Origin: CAYTGR01 sp964437445
GTDB taxonomy: Bacteria > Chloroflexota > Anaerolineae > B4-G1 > SLSP01
DNA length: 64,000 nucleotides
Assembly (NCBI GenBank): GCA_964437445.1
Contig: CAYTGR010000005.1
Coordinates: 75,689-139,688, forward strand
Direction: 5' to 3'
Below the pieces are notes generated by a model, which worked only from the letters and a program-made list of their open reading frames with translations, was not told the origin of the DNA and ran no database searches. Positions 50,801 to 58,225 of this stretch are shown here, in pieces (positions within the stretch are counted from its first letter, which is position 1; each line of letters begins with the position of its first letter). The position numbers and the translations under genes are program-made.

Positions 50801-52797
50801 TCACCCTGATTCTACTCAACAAACAACGTTTGGACCGCTCTTACACCGTCACGGCCACGGCGGCTCTCCTCAACTCTCTCCACACTCTGGCCGACGCCTC
50901 AACCGTCCGGGGCATCGTCGTGCCGGTGGAGAACACCGCGGCCATCACGAGTGCCTACGCCGCCTGGGACGCCAACGCCTGCGATCCGCTCGCCGCCAAC
51001 CAGGTCGCCGAATCCATCCACGACCTGATCGCTACCTATCGCACCGACTACCCCACGCTCTACTACCTGGTGCTGATCGGCAACGACCAGCTTTTGCCCT
51101 TCTACCGCGTCCCTGACGACAGCCGGATTGCCAACGAAGCCGCCTACGCAACCTGGTCCGGCCTTGATCCACAGACGGCAGCCTACAGCGCCCTGGACCG
51201 GGGCTACTTCTTGACCGACGACTTCTATGGCGCTTTCAACTCGCCGCGCTGGCGGGGACGCCCGCTCCTGGCCCCCACCCTGGCCCCCGGCCGTCTGGTG
51301 GAAACACCGGCCGAAATGATCACAGTGATCCAGGCCTTCCTGGGCCACAATGCCACGCTCACGCCCACCGGCGCGCTCGTCACGGGTTACGACTTCCTCT
51401 CGGACAGCGCTCAGGCCATCAGCAATACCCTGGGTGCGGGCGGCATAACACCCACCCCCCTCATTGGCGACGATTGGGACGCTGTCGCTTTGCAGACAGC
51501 CTGGCTGACCAACACCCATCCCTTTGCCGCGGTCAACGCGCACTTTGACCACTGGCAGGCCATCCCTGCCACCACCACCGCCGGTACACTGGACACTCGT
51601 GCCGTCTTGGCCAGCCCCGGCCTCAGCGGGACCCTCAACACCTCCATGGGTTGTCACTCCGGCTTCAACGCCCCGGATACCCAGGCCATCAACCACGCCT
51701 TAGACTTCCCCCAGGCGCTGGCTCGCCAGGGAGCCTGGTGGATCGGCAACACCGGCTTCGGCTACGGGATGGACGACGCCGTCGCGCTCACGGAACGGCT
51801 GCAACTCCTGTTCGCCAGGCAGCTGACCCGCGTGACAAGCATCTCGGTGGGCGACGCCCTCCGCAACGCCAAACTCCGCTATCTGGGCAGTGCCGCTTAC
51901 GGCGGCTTCGGCACCTACGACGAGAAGGTGCTCCTGGAAGCGACGCTCTACGGTCTCCCGATGTACCGTATCAACCGGCCCACCACCGTTCTGGAGGCAG
52001 CGGAAGCAGCGGTCACCCTGAGCGCCACCTCGCTGCCGACCGAGCCGCTCACTCTGGTCCCGCTCTTCCAGGCCCAGACGGCTTCCCCCGATGGGATCTA
52101 CTATACCGTTGACGATGACCTCCAGGCCAGCCCCGGCCGCCCCATCCTCCCGCGCGCCGTCGTAGATTTGCCCATCAAATCGGGCCTCACCCCGCACGGG
52201 GCCCTGTTGCTGGCTGCAACCAGCTCGTTAGAGACGCTCAACCCGCTCATCGCGCGTCCCGTCACCGACACCCAGCTCAGCGAGCCCCCCTTCACCACCA
52301 CCGCCTGGTTCCCGGCCAACCTCTGGACAGTGAACCGTCTGGGCGGCGACGTGGATCGGCTGGTCACCACCCCGGCCCAGTTCACGGGCAATCAGGACAA
52401 CGGCCAGCTGCGCCGCTTCACCGATCTCACTTTTTGGATTTACTATACCGGTACCACGGAAATTGATTTCACGCCGCCGGCGATCTGGACAGTCAACAGC
52501 CTCATGTTCCAGGGCTTCGCTTCCTTCCAGGTGCAAGCCAGCGACGAATCCAACGTGGTCCGCGTTGTCGTTACCTACAGCACGGATGGGAACCACTGGC
52601 AAAGCAGCGACCTGATCTACGATCCACCCACGGATCGCTGGCAGGGGGTCATCCCCGTGACCGCTCACCAGCTCAGTTACTTCATCCAGGCGGTAGATGG
52701 TGCCGGCAACGTCAATCTCACCGCCAATAAAGGGGTCTTCTTCCAGGCTAAAGAATACTTCGTCTACCTGCCGGTGGTCCTGCGCAACCAGCGCTAA
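47806..52797 (+). CDS. Surface cysteine protease, C25 (gingipain)-like, with GQMGAI repeats
   Basis: This 1663-residue secreted protein has a signal peptide (1-28, ending SSLAQEQ). A nidogen-like domain (~55-265) is followed by NPNG/NTNG-containing beta repeats (~290-790) and a pre-peptidase C-terminal (PPC) domain (~800-965). The PPC domain is interrupted at ~881-922 by seven perfect GQMGAI hexapeptides. A C25-type domain (~1000-1395) has YYLVLIGNDQLLPFYR, a catalytic-type His in NAHFDHW (His 1246 or 1249) and Cys 1283 in NTSMGCHSGF, then YGGFGTYDEKVLLEATLYGL. Two more beta domains follow. The C-terminus FVYLPVVLRNQR is a motif often seen at the end of Chloroflexota exoproteins. It should cleave proteins outside the cell. 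The ATG at 47806 follows GAAAGGAG. A strong terminator follows. Confidence 0.82.
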   Translation: MRPKEWSLLLFLLILVLFAAGTPSSLAQEQPAPPPPPATTGGGATAVLLPSEERFETHTGLAKTYALRSPQATGGPDVYGYYWDDAVALNWIDATTGIDTNLSGSSNGKRTGPVSLPFAFKYYENTYSQVYIGASGYLGFKDQTWPWQPRVPWAGLPNAIIAPYATPLSLATSGPTNRVYYTFGGTTPNRYFVVEWYQVQIEDERFTFEVILHENGDIVFQYQIMSYTGTDYACGAAGIENTTGLDGLNYVAYCEMAPSNQAVRFYRPGPQARVGVYPPYQGRFMRPGQTIAFQVPIRNTGELGSDTYNLLPASEWNVGLYTTDGLTPLADTNGDYMPDTGLIPQGAAYTVTVKVTAPAGTVVGDFNWATLNILSSRSYTATQTVTFQTAIPAPFGQTLQDSADGAMSFQMVQPNAQVLKKVTGDAYGGVEQAVVNIGDGFAYFWDRGRAEGNVYVYEVEYTLLDRLGNIKRGVSRLTNHTGATVYTLDNVPAAAVAPNGRIGVTWFRYLWNGSTNQVNYNIYFAMLNPNGDVAYGPVNVTNNTVWGVDGGLNVPALIWPHIAATDDNRFVLTWVREHRETNGYVDNIFYTVRDSAGAVIKSVTQLTNDTAGNTDAYLGPNVNRLTGNRVLLTYQRAGDYGDIYYTVLNTNGNVTVPSTNLTNDGSEVWDWGEPDAVEIKDFNIAVVWRAYEADKPILRYLVMDSGYQPLISPTSLSDPAAATGDARVSATTDSAGHAIFTWMDFDATFRRYLHYALIENNGSILTPPMIFYTSRGSDTQVETAFTGYGNAPYQPDTYEPNDTWQQAYPIVAGSVYTSFIGFDQDLDWYKLEVTSPLVFTATLSNLATDYDLLLFYPITTTATPPPEVGELQDTEEVNAAGQMGAIGQMGAIGQMGAIGQMGAIGQMGAIGQMGAIGQMGAISANPGQADEVATLRARRPGTYYILVLSHNGDTNATPYRLRVTTGPLPGVPACTATFSYPAGPATSVYTGTSVGVKPLTLILLNKQRLDRSYTVTATAALLNSLHTLADASTVRGIVVPVENTAAITSAYAAWDANACDPLAANQVAESIHDLIATYRTDYPTLYYLVLIGNDQLLPFYRVPDDSRIANEAAYATWSGLDPQTAAYSALDRGYFLTDDFYGAFNSPRWRGRPLLAPTLAPGRLVETPAEMITVIQAFLGHNATLTPTGALVTGYDFLSDSAQAISNTLGAGGITPTPLIGDDWDAVALQTAWLTNTHPFAAVNAHFDHWQAIPATTTAGTLDTRAVLASPGLSGTLNTSMGCHSGFNAPDTQAINHALDFPQALARQGAWWIGNTGFGYGMDDAVALTERLQLLFARQLTRVTSISVGDALRNAKLRYLGSAAYGGFGTYDEKVLLEATLYGLPMYRINRPTTVLEAAEAAVTLSATSLPTEPLTLVPLFQAQTASPDGIYYTVDDDLQASPGRPILPRAVVDLPIKSGLTPHGALLLAATSSLETLNPLIARPVTDTQLSEPPFTTTAWFPANLWTVNRLGGDVDRLVTTPAQFTGNQDNGQLRRFTDLTFWIYYTGTTEIDFTPPAIWTVNSLMFQGFASFQVQASDESNVVRVVVTYSTDGNHWQSSDLIYDPPTDRWQGVIPVTAHQLSYFIQAVDGAGNVNLTANKGVFFQAKEYFVYLPVVLRNQR
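50446..50571 (+). repeat. Seven in-frame 18-bp repeats encoding GQMGAI
   Basis: The unit is GGNCARATGGGNGCNATY. The seven copies differ only at third codon positions, yet all encode Gly-Gln-Met-Gly-Ala-Ile. The array lies in a loop of the PPC domain. Because every unit is 18 bp, copy number can change without breaking the frame. Confidence 0.95.
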
Positions 52798-52809
52798 CCG
52801 CGCATAGCC

Positions 52810-52854
52810 AGGTGCGACGCACTGCGCATACCGCCAGGTGCGTCGCACCTTTTT
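52810..52854 (+). terminator. Rho-independent terminator of the C25 protease gene
   Basis: AGGTGCGACGCA (52810-52821) pairs with TGCGTCGCACCT (52839-52850), followed by TTTTAT. It starts 13 bp after the stop codon. This is the best terminator on the + strand in the window. Confidence 0.88.
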
Positions 52855-52949
52855 ATGCCATGGGGTAAATGTCCCAGCGGACAGATAATCATTTCTGGGT
52901 TATAATAGTGGTGTCATTTGTAGAAGGGTGATCCTGAGGTTGACCGGTG

Positions 52950-55900
52950 ATGCCTACATCCAAACCCGAAACTCTACCCATTTCGCCCGAGCTGATTGCG
53001 GCCTTGCGGCCATACCTGCCCGCTTTTCTGGAACGCCAATGCCTCGGCGGCGATGAACTGCGAGCGCCGGAACTCTGCGCCCAACATCTCAGCGCGCTCT
53101 TGCGGACGATCACCACCTACCTGCCGCGCCAGGTGGTCCTGCCCCTACTGGCTGCACCGGAATTGGGCAAAGTGGAAGGCCATTTTACCTACGGCACTGT
53201 GATGTTTTCCGACATCTCCGGCTTCACCGCCATGTCAGAAAAGCTCTCTCAACTGGGCAAAGAGGGCGCGGAAGAGATCACGGCCATCGTGAACCGCTTC
53301 TTCGCCGCGCTGCTGGCAGTGGCCGGCTCTTACGGTGGCGACCTGCTCAAGTTTGGGGGGGACGCGCTGCTGGTCTTCTTCGGCGGGCCGGAACATGCCC
53401 GCCGGGCCTGCCAGGCCGCGCTCCAGATGCAGGCGACGATGGCCCGCTTCTCGGAGACCACCACCTCGCAGGGAGTCTTCCGCCTGCAGATGACCATTGG
53501 GCTGGGAACCGGCCCCCTGTTCATGGCGCACCTGGGCTCCACCGAGGGAATGGAGTTCGCGGTCATGGGTCGGGCGATGGCACAGATGGCTCAAGCTGAA
53601 GATTTGGCTGCCGCGGGCGAGATCTTCGTAGATGCAACAACCTGGCAAGCCGTCGCCGGGCAGGCCACCGCCGCGAAAACCAGCGACGGCTTCTACCAGC
53701 TGGTCAGTCTGGCGGCCGAAGACGTGCCGGCGGCCCCGGCCGAGGATCTCCTGACCACGCTATTGGTCCCCGCCACCGACGAGACCCTGTTAGATTGGAT
53801 CACCGCTACCGTCCGGCGCATTCACGCCCTGGAGCTCTTCCTGCCGCCGGGGTTGCTGGACAAGATCAAACTGGAGCCGGAACGGGTGGTCATCGGGGGC
53901 GAATATCGGCCGGTGACGGTGCTCTTCGCCAATTTTTACGGCATTGACGAGATCATTGAGCAGTTAGGCGAAACCCGTACTGCGGAGATCACCGCCGTGC
54001 TCAACGCCCACTTCACCACCATGCGCCAAATCATCGCGAAATACGGCGGCGTGGTCAACAAAGTGGATAGTTACGCCGTCGGCCATCGCATCATGGCCCT
54101 GTTTGGCGCGCCACGCGCCCACATTGATGACCCGGAACGGGCCGTGCGCGCCGCCCTGGAAATGCAGGAAGCCATGGCCGCCTTTGCCCGGCTTGATACT
54201 TCTTGCGGGACCTACTGCCTCCAACAGCGGATCGGTGTCAATACCGGGCTGGTCTTTGCCGGCAACGTTGGGGCGCCCACCCGCCAGGAATACTCGGTCA
54301 TGGGCGACGAGGTCAACCTGACCGCCCGCCTGATGGCCGTCGCCACCGATGGCCAGGTCCTCACCAGTCAAAGCACGGCCCGCCAGTCTGGGGGGGCCTT
54401 CTTGCTCCATGTCGGGGAGCCGGTGCGGGTCAAAGGCAAAGCGCGCCCCGTCCCCAACTACGAAGTGTTGGGACTGCAAACACATCGCGCCCGCGAGCGG
54501 CGACCGCTGATTGGCCGCGACGCCGAATGGGAGCAAATCCACCACCTGACCGACCTGGGATTGGCCGGCCAGCCTCAGGTGCTCACGCTCGTTGGTGATG
54601 TGGGGCTGGGCAAATCGCGCCTGTTGGACGAGGTAGCCGCCCATTGGAACGAACACGGCGCGCTCAGCCTGAGCACCACCTGTCCCTCCTTTGGCCGCCA
54701 TACACCCTACCTGCCCTGGCTGGAGCTGCTGCGCGACCTTTTCGGGCTCAACCAGGCCGACTCGGATCAGGTTAAACGGGAAAAGATCACCGCGCTGCTA
54801 CGCGAAATGGATCCAACCTGGCAGGATTGGACCACCCTGATCACCTCCCTGCTTGGTCTGGCAGTGGAAGAGACCGAGCTGGTCCACGCGCTGGATGCTC
54901 AAACCCGCCAGCGCACACTTTTCCGGGTCATCATTCGCCTGATAGACCATGTGGCAAACGAGCGCCCCTTGCTCCTGACCATTGACGACCTGCAATGGGC
55001 CGATGACACCTCCGTGGAACTGGTCAACCACGTAGCCCGCCAGGTAACCCGCTGCCCCTTCCTGCTGGCAGTGGCCTACCGGCCGGAGGATCAGCTCCCC
55101 CTGAACGTGGCCGACCTTCCCTATCACACCGGATTGCGGCTCCAGGAACTCTCCGACGAGGCCAGCCTGCGCCTGCTGGACACGCTGCTGCCGACCACCC
55201 CTCAAATGCCAGAGCACATCAAACAGCTGATCCTGGACAAAGCCCATGGCAACCCGCTGTTTATTGAAGAAGTCGCCCATACGCTGATTGAGAACTACTT
55301 AACCTTAGACGAGACCACCGGCACCTATCATGCCCGTACCGACCTGGAAATGATTGAGATCCCCGACTCGGTCAACCGGGTCATCATGAGCCGTATTGAC
55401 CGGTTGGATGAAAGCAGCCGCAACGTCCTGCGGGTGGCCTCGGTCATCGGCCGCGAGTTTGCCCAGTGGTTGCTCAACGCTATCTACCCTTACCGCCAGG
55501 TAGAGGGCGAACTGCGCGAGCGGCTAAGCGACTTGACCGCTCGCGAGCTCCTGGAAGGCCCCTACACTGAATATCTCTACCTCTTCCGCCACATCCTCAC
55601 CCGCGAAGTGGCCTACGAGAGCCTGCTCTTCGCCGACCGCCGCCAGTTACACCGCCGGATTGGGGAGTCCGTGGAAACCCAGCAGGCCGGCCACTTGGCC
55701 GAGTACTGGGAAATCCTGGCCCACCACTTCAGTCTGGCCGAGGAGTGGGAGAAAGCCCTCACGTATCATCTCCAGGCCGGCCACAAGGCCCAAAGCATCT
55801 ACGCCAACGAAACGGCAGCGCATCACTTCAAAGAAGCGCTCAAAGCGGCCCGCCGGGTACCCTCCAGCCAGGACCGGCAATTGCTGGCCCACGAGAGCCT

Positions 55901-57149
55901 GGGAGAAGTGCTGACCACCACCGGCGATTATGAGAACGCGCTGGCCAACTACCACCGGGCGCTGACTTTAGTGATGCTGCTGGACACGCCGATAGAGGAA
56001 CGCCACAGCCACCTGACCGAAATCTGCCGGAAGATCGCCTCTATCTATGAACAAAAGAGCGACTACACCACTGCCTTTGAATGGTTGCAAGGCGGGTTAT
56101 CGGCCATTGAGGGCCGCGCGGTGCCGGAGGCGGCGCGCATTTACCTGATGGGGGCCGGCCTCTACCACCGGCAGGGAGAACACACGGCGGCTTTGGAATG
56201 GTGTCAGAAAAGCCTGGCCATCGCCGGTCAGGAAACAGGCCGTGATCAATTGTCTATCACAGCGCACGCCTACTACCTGCTGGGCCTGATTTACAGCCGG
56301 CTGGGTGACACCGCACGCACAATTGAGTTCTGCCAGCAAAGCCTGGCCATTTACGAACAAATTGAGGAAATTAACGGCGCGGCGTTGGCTCACATCAACT
56401 TAGGCAACGGCTACTTTGACCTGGGTGACTGGGCCGCTGCCACCGATCACTACCGACAGGCATTGGAAATCAAACGCAAAATCGGTGACGCCTACTACCA
56501 GGCCGTCATCACCTTGAACCTGGGGGGAGTCTACCGCAATCAAGGCAACCTGGATCTGGCCACCCATTACAACGAACAAAGCCTGCAAATGTGGCAAGAG
56601 CTCGGCTCTACCTACGCCATCGCGCTATTACACAACAACATGGGGGCGGTTGCGCTGCAACAAGGGGCCCCGGAACGCGCCCTGGACCTCTTGCAACAAA
56701 GCCTGGACCTGTTCCAGCAGATCAATTCCACCGACTTCCTCCCTGAGGTCCATCGCCACTTTGCCGAAGCTTACCTGGATCAGGGGAACCTGCCCCAGGC
56801 ATTAGAAGAAGCCCAACTTTCCCTCTCACTGGCCCGCACCCAGGAAATGCGGCTGGAAGAGGGAGCTACTCTACGGGTGTTGGGCCAGGTCTACCTGGCC
56901 GGTGGGGAATTGACCGCCGCCCAGACGGCCCTGGAGGAGAGCCTGGCAACCCTGGAAGCGCTACATAGCCGGTATGAGGTCGGACAGACGCTCTTCCAGC
57001 TGGCCCGGCTCTACCGGGCGCTGGGACATCAGGCCAACAGCACCACAGCCCTGGAACGGGCCATGGCGATCTTCCAGGAGTTAGGGGCCCGCCTGGACCT
57101 GGAACAGGCGCAGCGCTGGGCGGCAACAGAAATGAAAACAGGCTCGTAG
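52950..57149 (+). CDS. Tandem adenylate/guanylate cyclase-AAA ATPase-TPR signalling protein
   Basis: This is a 1399-residue protein. Cyclase domain 1 (~75-235) has both metal Asp residues: FSDISGF (Asp 88) and FGGDALLVFF (Asp 138). Cyclase domain 2 (~310-490) is degenerate: LFANFYGID has Asn 328 where Asp is expected, and the GD of the second motif is replaced in VDSYAVGHRIMALFGAP. An AAA/STAND-type ATPase (~520-900) has Walker A GDVGLGKS (~549-556) and Walker B LLTIDDLQWADD (~676). About ten TPRs (~955-1390) follow. The layout is the bacterial cyclase-AAA16-TPR family; TPRs bind a partner and nucleotide binding gates cyclase activity. The ATG at 52950 or the GTG at 52947 is the start, after TGAGG. 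A -10-like TATAAT lies at 52901-52906. The stop codon lies in a REP-like repeat. Confidence 0.88.
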   Translation: MPTSKPETLPISPELIAALRPYLPAFLERQCLGGDELRAPELCAQHLSALLRTITTYLPRQVVLPLLAAPELGKVEGHFTYGTVMFSDISGFTAMSEKLSQLGKEGAEEITAIVNRFFAALLAVAGSYGGDLLKFGGDALLVFFGGPEHARRACQAALQMQATMARFSETTTSQGVFRLQMTIGLGTGPLFMAHLGSTEGMEFAVMGRAMAQMAQAEDLAAAGEIFVDATTWQAVAGQATAAKTSDGFYQLVSLAAEDVPAAPAEDLLTTLLVPATDETLLDWITATVRRIHALELFLPPGLLDKIKLEPERVVIGGEYRPVTVLFANFYGIDEIIEQLGETRTAEITAVLNAHFTTMRQIIAKYGGVVNKVDSYAVGHRIMALFGAPRAHIDDPERAVRAALEMQEAMAAFARLDTSCGTYCLQQRIGVNTGLVFAGNVGAPTRQEYSVMGDEVNLTARLMAVATDGQVLTSQSTARQSGGAFLLHVGEPVRVKGKARPVPNYEVLGLQTHRARERRPLIGRDAEWEQIHHLTDLGLAGQPQVLTLVGDVGLGKSRLLDEVAAHWNEHGALSLSTTCPSFGRHTPYLPWLELLRDLFGLNQADSDQVKREKITALLREMDPTWQDWTTLITSLLGLAVEETELVHALDAQTRQRTLFRVIIRLIDHVANERPLLLTIDDLQWADDTSVELVNHVARQVTRCPFLLAVAYRPEDQLPLNVADLPYHTGLRLQELSDEASLRLLDTLLPTTPQMPEHIKQLILDKAHGNPLFIEEVAHTLIENYLTLDETTGTYHARTDLEMIEIPDSVNRVIMSRIDRLDESSRNVLRVASVIGREFAQWLLNAIYPYRQVEGELRERLSDLTARELLEGPYTEYLYLFRHILTREVAYESLLFADRRQLHRRIGESVETQQAGHLAEYWEILAHHFSLAEEWEKALTYHLQAGHKAQSIYANETAAHHFKEALKAARRVPSSQDRQLLAHESLGEVLTTTGDYENALANYHRALTLVMLLDTPIEERHSHLTEICRKIASIYEQKSDYTTAFEWLQGGLSAIEGRAVPEAARIYLMGAGLYHRQGEHTAALEWCQKSLAIAGQETGRDQLSITAHAYYLLGLIYSRLGDTARTIEFCQQSLAIYEQIEEINGAALAHINLGNGYFDLGDWAAATDHYRQALEIKRKIGDAYYQAVITLNLGGVYRNQGNLDLATHYNEQSLQMWQELGSTYAIALLHNNMGAVALQQGAPERALDLLQQSLDLFQQINSTDFLPEVHRHFAEAYLDQGNLPQALEEAQLSLSLARTQEMRLEEGATLRVLGQVYLAGGELTAAQTALEESLATLEALHSRYEVGQTLFQLARLYRALGHQANSTTALERAMAIFQELGARLDLEQAQRWAATEMKTGS

Positions 57150-57188
57150 TAACGCGCTTCGGCGCGCTGGACGGCGCTAACACACTAC
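57146..57188. repeat. REP-like element covering the cyclase stop codon
   Basis: GTAGTAACGCGCTTCGGCGCG, then a GACGGCGCT arm and terminal ACTAC, make an imperfect palindrome like the one at 63891-63940 (GTAGTGCCGCGCTTCAGCGCGG...ACTAC). The TAG stop of the cyclase gene (57147-57149) is the first part of the element. Confidence 0.65.
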
Positions 57189-57195
57189 ACAGAGA

Positions 57196-58224
57196 TTATT
57201 TCCAAGCGGCCACGGGCCGGCCACATTGTCCACAGAAGCGCGCCCCTGGTCGCAGAGCCTGGCCGCACGTCGGGCAGGTCAATCTTGCTGGGGCGGCCGG
57301 CCCAGCCCCGCCACCAAGATTCACCACCCCGCCGCTGAGATTGCCGATCTGGAGCTGGATGTTACCGTTGCCCTGCGCCACCTGGACCATCCCGCCGGCC
57401 CCCAGACCCCGCCAGGCCCCCGGCTCCGGCTCAATTTCAGGAGCAACAGTCCACGGCACCCCCTTGGGCTGCGATTCGCCACCGGCGTAATAGGCCAGCA
57501 CAAAATTATCGGCCTGCTCAAAGTGCAAAATGGGATGCTGACGGCCCTGTGTGCGTCCTGGCACCGCCTCTCGCGCGTGCAAAGCCAGATCAGCGACCCG
57601 CACGTAGCCATCGGCCTTTGCCGCCCCGATCCCGCAAAGCGCCTCCAGTAGTGCCAACGTGAAAGCGCTGTAGGGCCGGCCGGCGTATGAGAGCTCGTCC
57701 TCGCGCGAAGAAGAGATGAGCACCCGTCCCCGGCCTTCCGCTAACCACTGCTGCGCCTCCAACGGCAGTGCCGCCCGGGTCAGGGGAGCCCCTGATTTCG
57801 CCTCGCCCACCCCCCCGGCATGACAGCAATCCAGCAACACCAGCAACCGCGCGGCCGGGATTGCCCGCAAACGGTCGGCCAGCTCCTTGCCGCTGATCGC
57901 CGTCTGCGCCAGCCGGTTCAGATCGTAGCCGTAGGGCAGCAAATAGTAAGCGGGACCCGCCGCCGCGCTGAGGCGATAACCATGACCTGAGAAGTAAATC
58001 ACAACCGTGGCCGTGGTCGCGGCACCGGCCAGCGCCTCCAGCGCCGCCAGTACGGCGGGCCGCGTGGCCTGCGCGTCTGTGAGCAGCCGCACCTGCTCGG
58101 GTGCATAAGCGCACCGGGCCGGATCGGCCAACAGGCTTGCCAGTCCGGTTGCGTCCCCGATCGTGGCGGGCAGATCGCCCCCCGCGCCGATCACCAAGGC
58201 GGAACCCGGTGTAAAGACAGCCAT
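57196..58224 (-). CDS. Caspase-like peptidase (C14) with GN-QLQIG motif and zinc ribbon
   Basis: This is a 342-residue protein. Residues 1-240 are a caspase/metacaspase fold with the catalytic His about residue 81 in IYFSGHGYRL and the catalytic Cys about residue 134 in LVLLDCCHAGG. SREDELSYAGRPYSAFTLAL is the substrate-pocket region. After a linker comes QGNGNIQLQIGNLSGGVVNL (~283-302) and then one zinc ribbon (CPTCGQ and CGQCGRPV, ~318-338). The same two elements, in reverse order, open the STAND protein encoded 1 bp upstream. Metacaspases cleave after Arg/Lys or Asp. By family and context it is probably the effector of a cell-defence or cell-death module; this is inference. The ATG at 58224 is 1 bp after the upstream stop codon, so translation is coupled. 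Confidence 0.87.
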   Translation of the reverse strand: MAVFTPGSALVIGAGGDLPATIGDATGLASLLADPARCAYAPEQVRLLTDAQATRPAVLAALEALAGAATTATVVIYFSGHGYRLSAAAGPAYYLLPYGYDLNRLAQTAISGKELADRLRAIPAARLLVLLDCCHAGGVGEAKSGAPLTRAALPLEAQQWLAEGRGRVLISSSREDELSYAGRPYSAFTLALLEALCGIGAAKADGYVRVADLALHAREAVPGRTQGRQHPILHFEQADNFVLAYYAGGESQPKGVPWTVAPEIEPEPGAWRGLGAGGMVQVAQGNGNIQLQIGNLSGGVVNLGGGAGPAAPARLTCPTCGQALRPGARFCGQCGRPVAAWK

Positions 58225-58225
58225 C

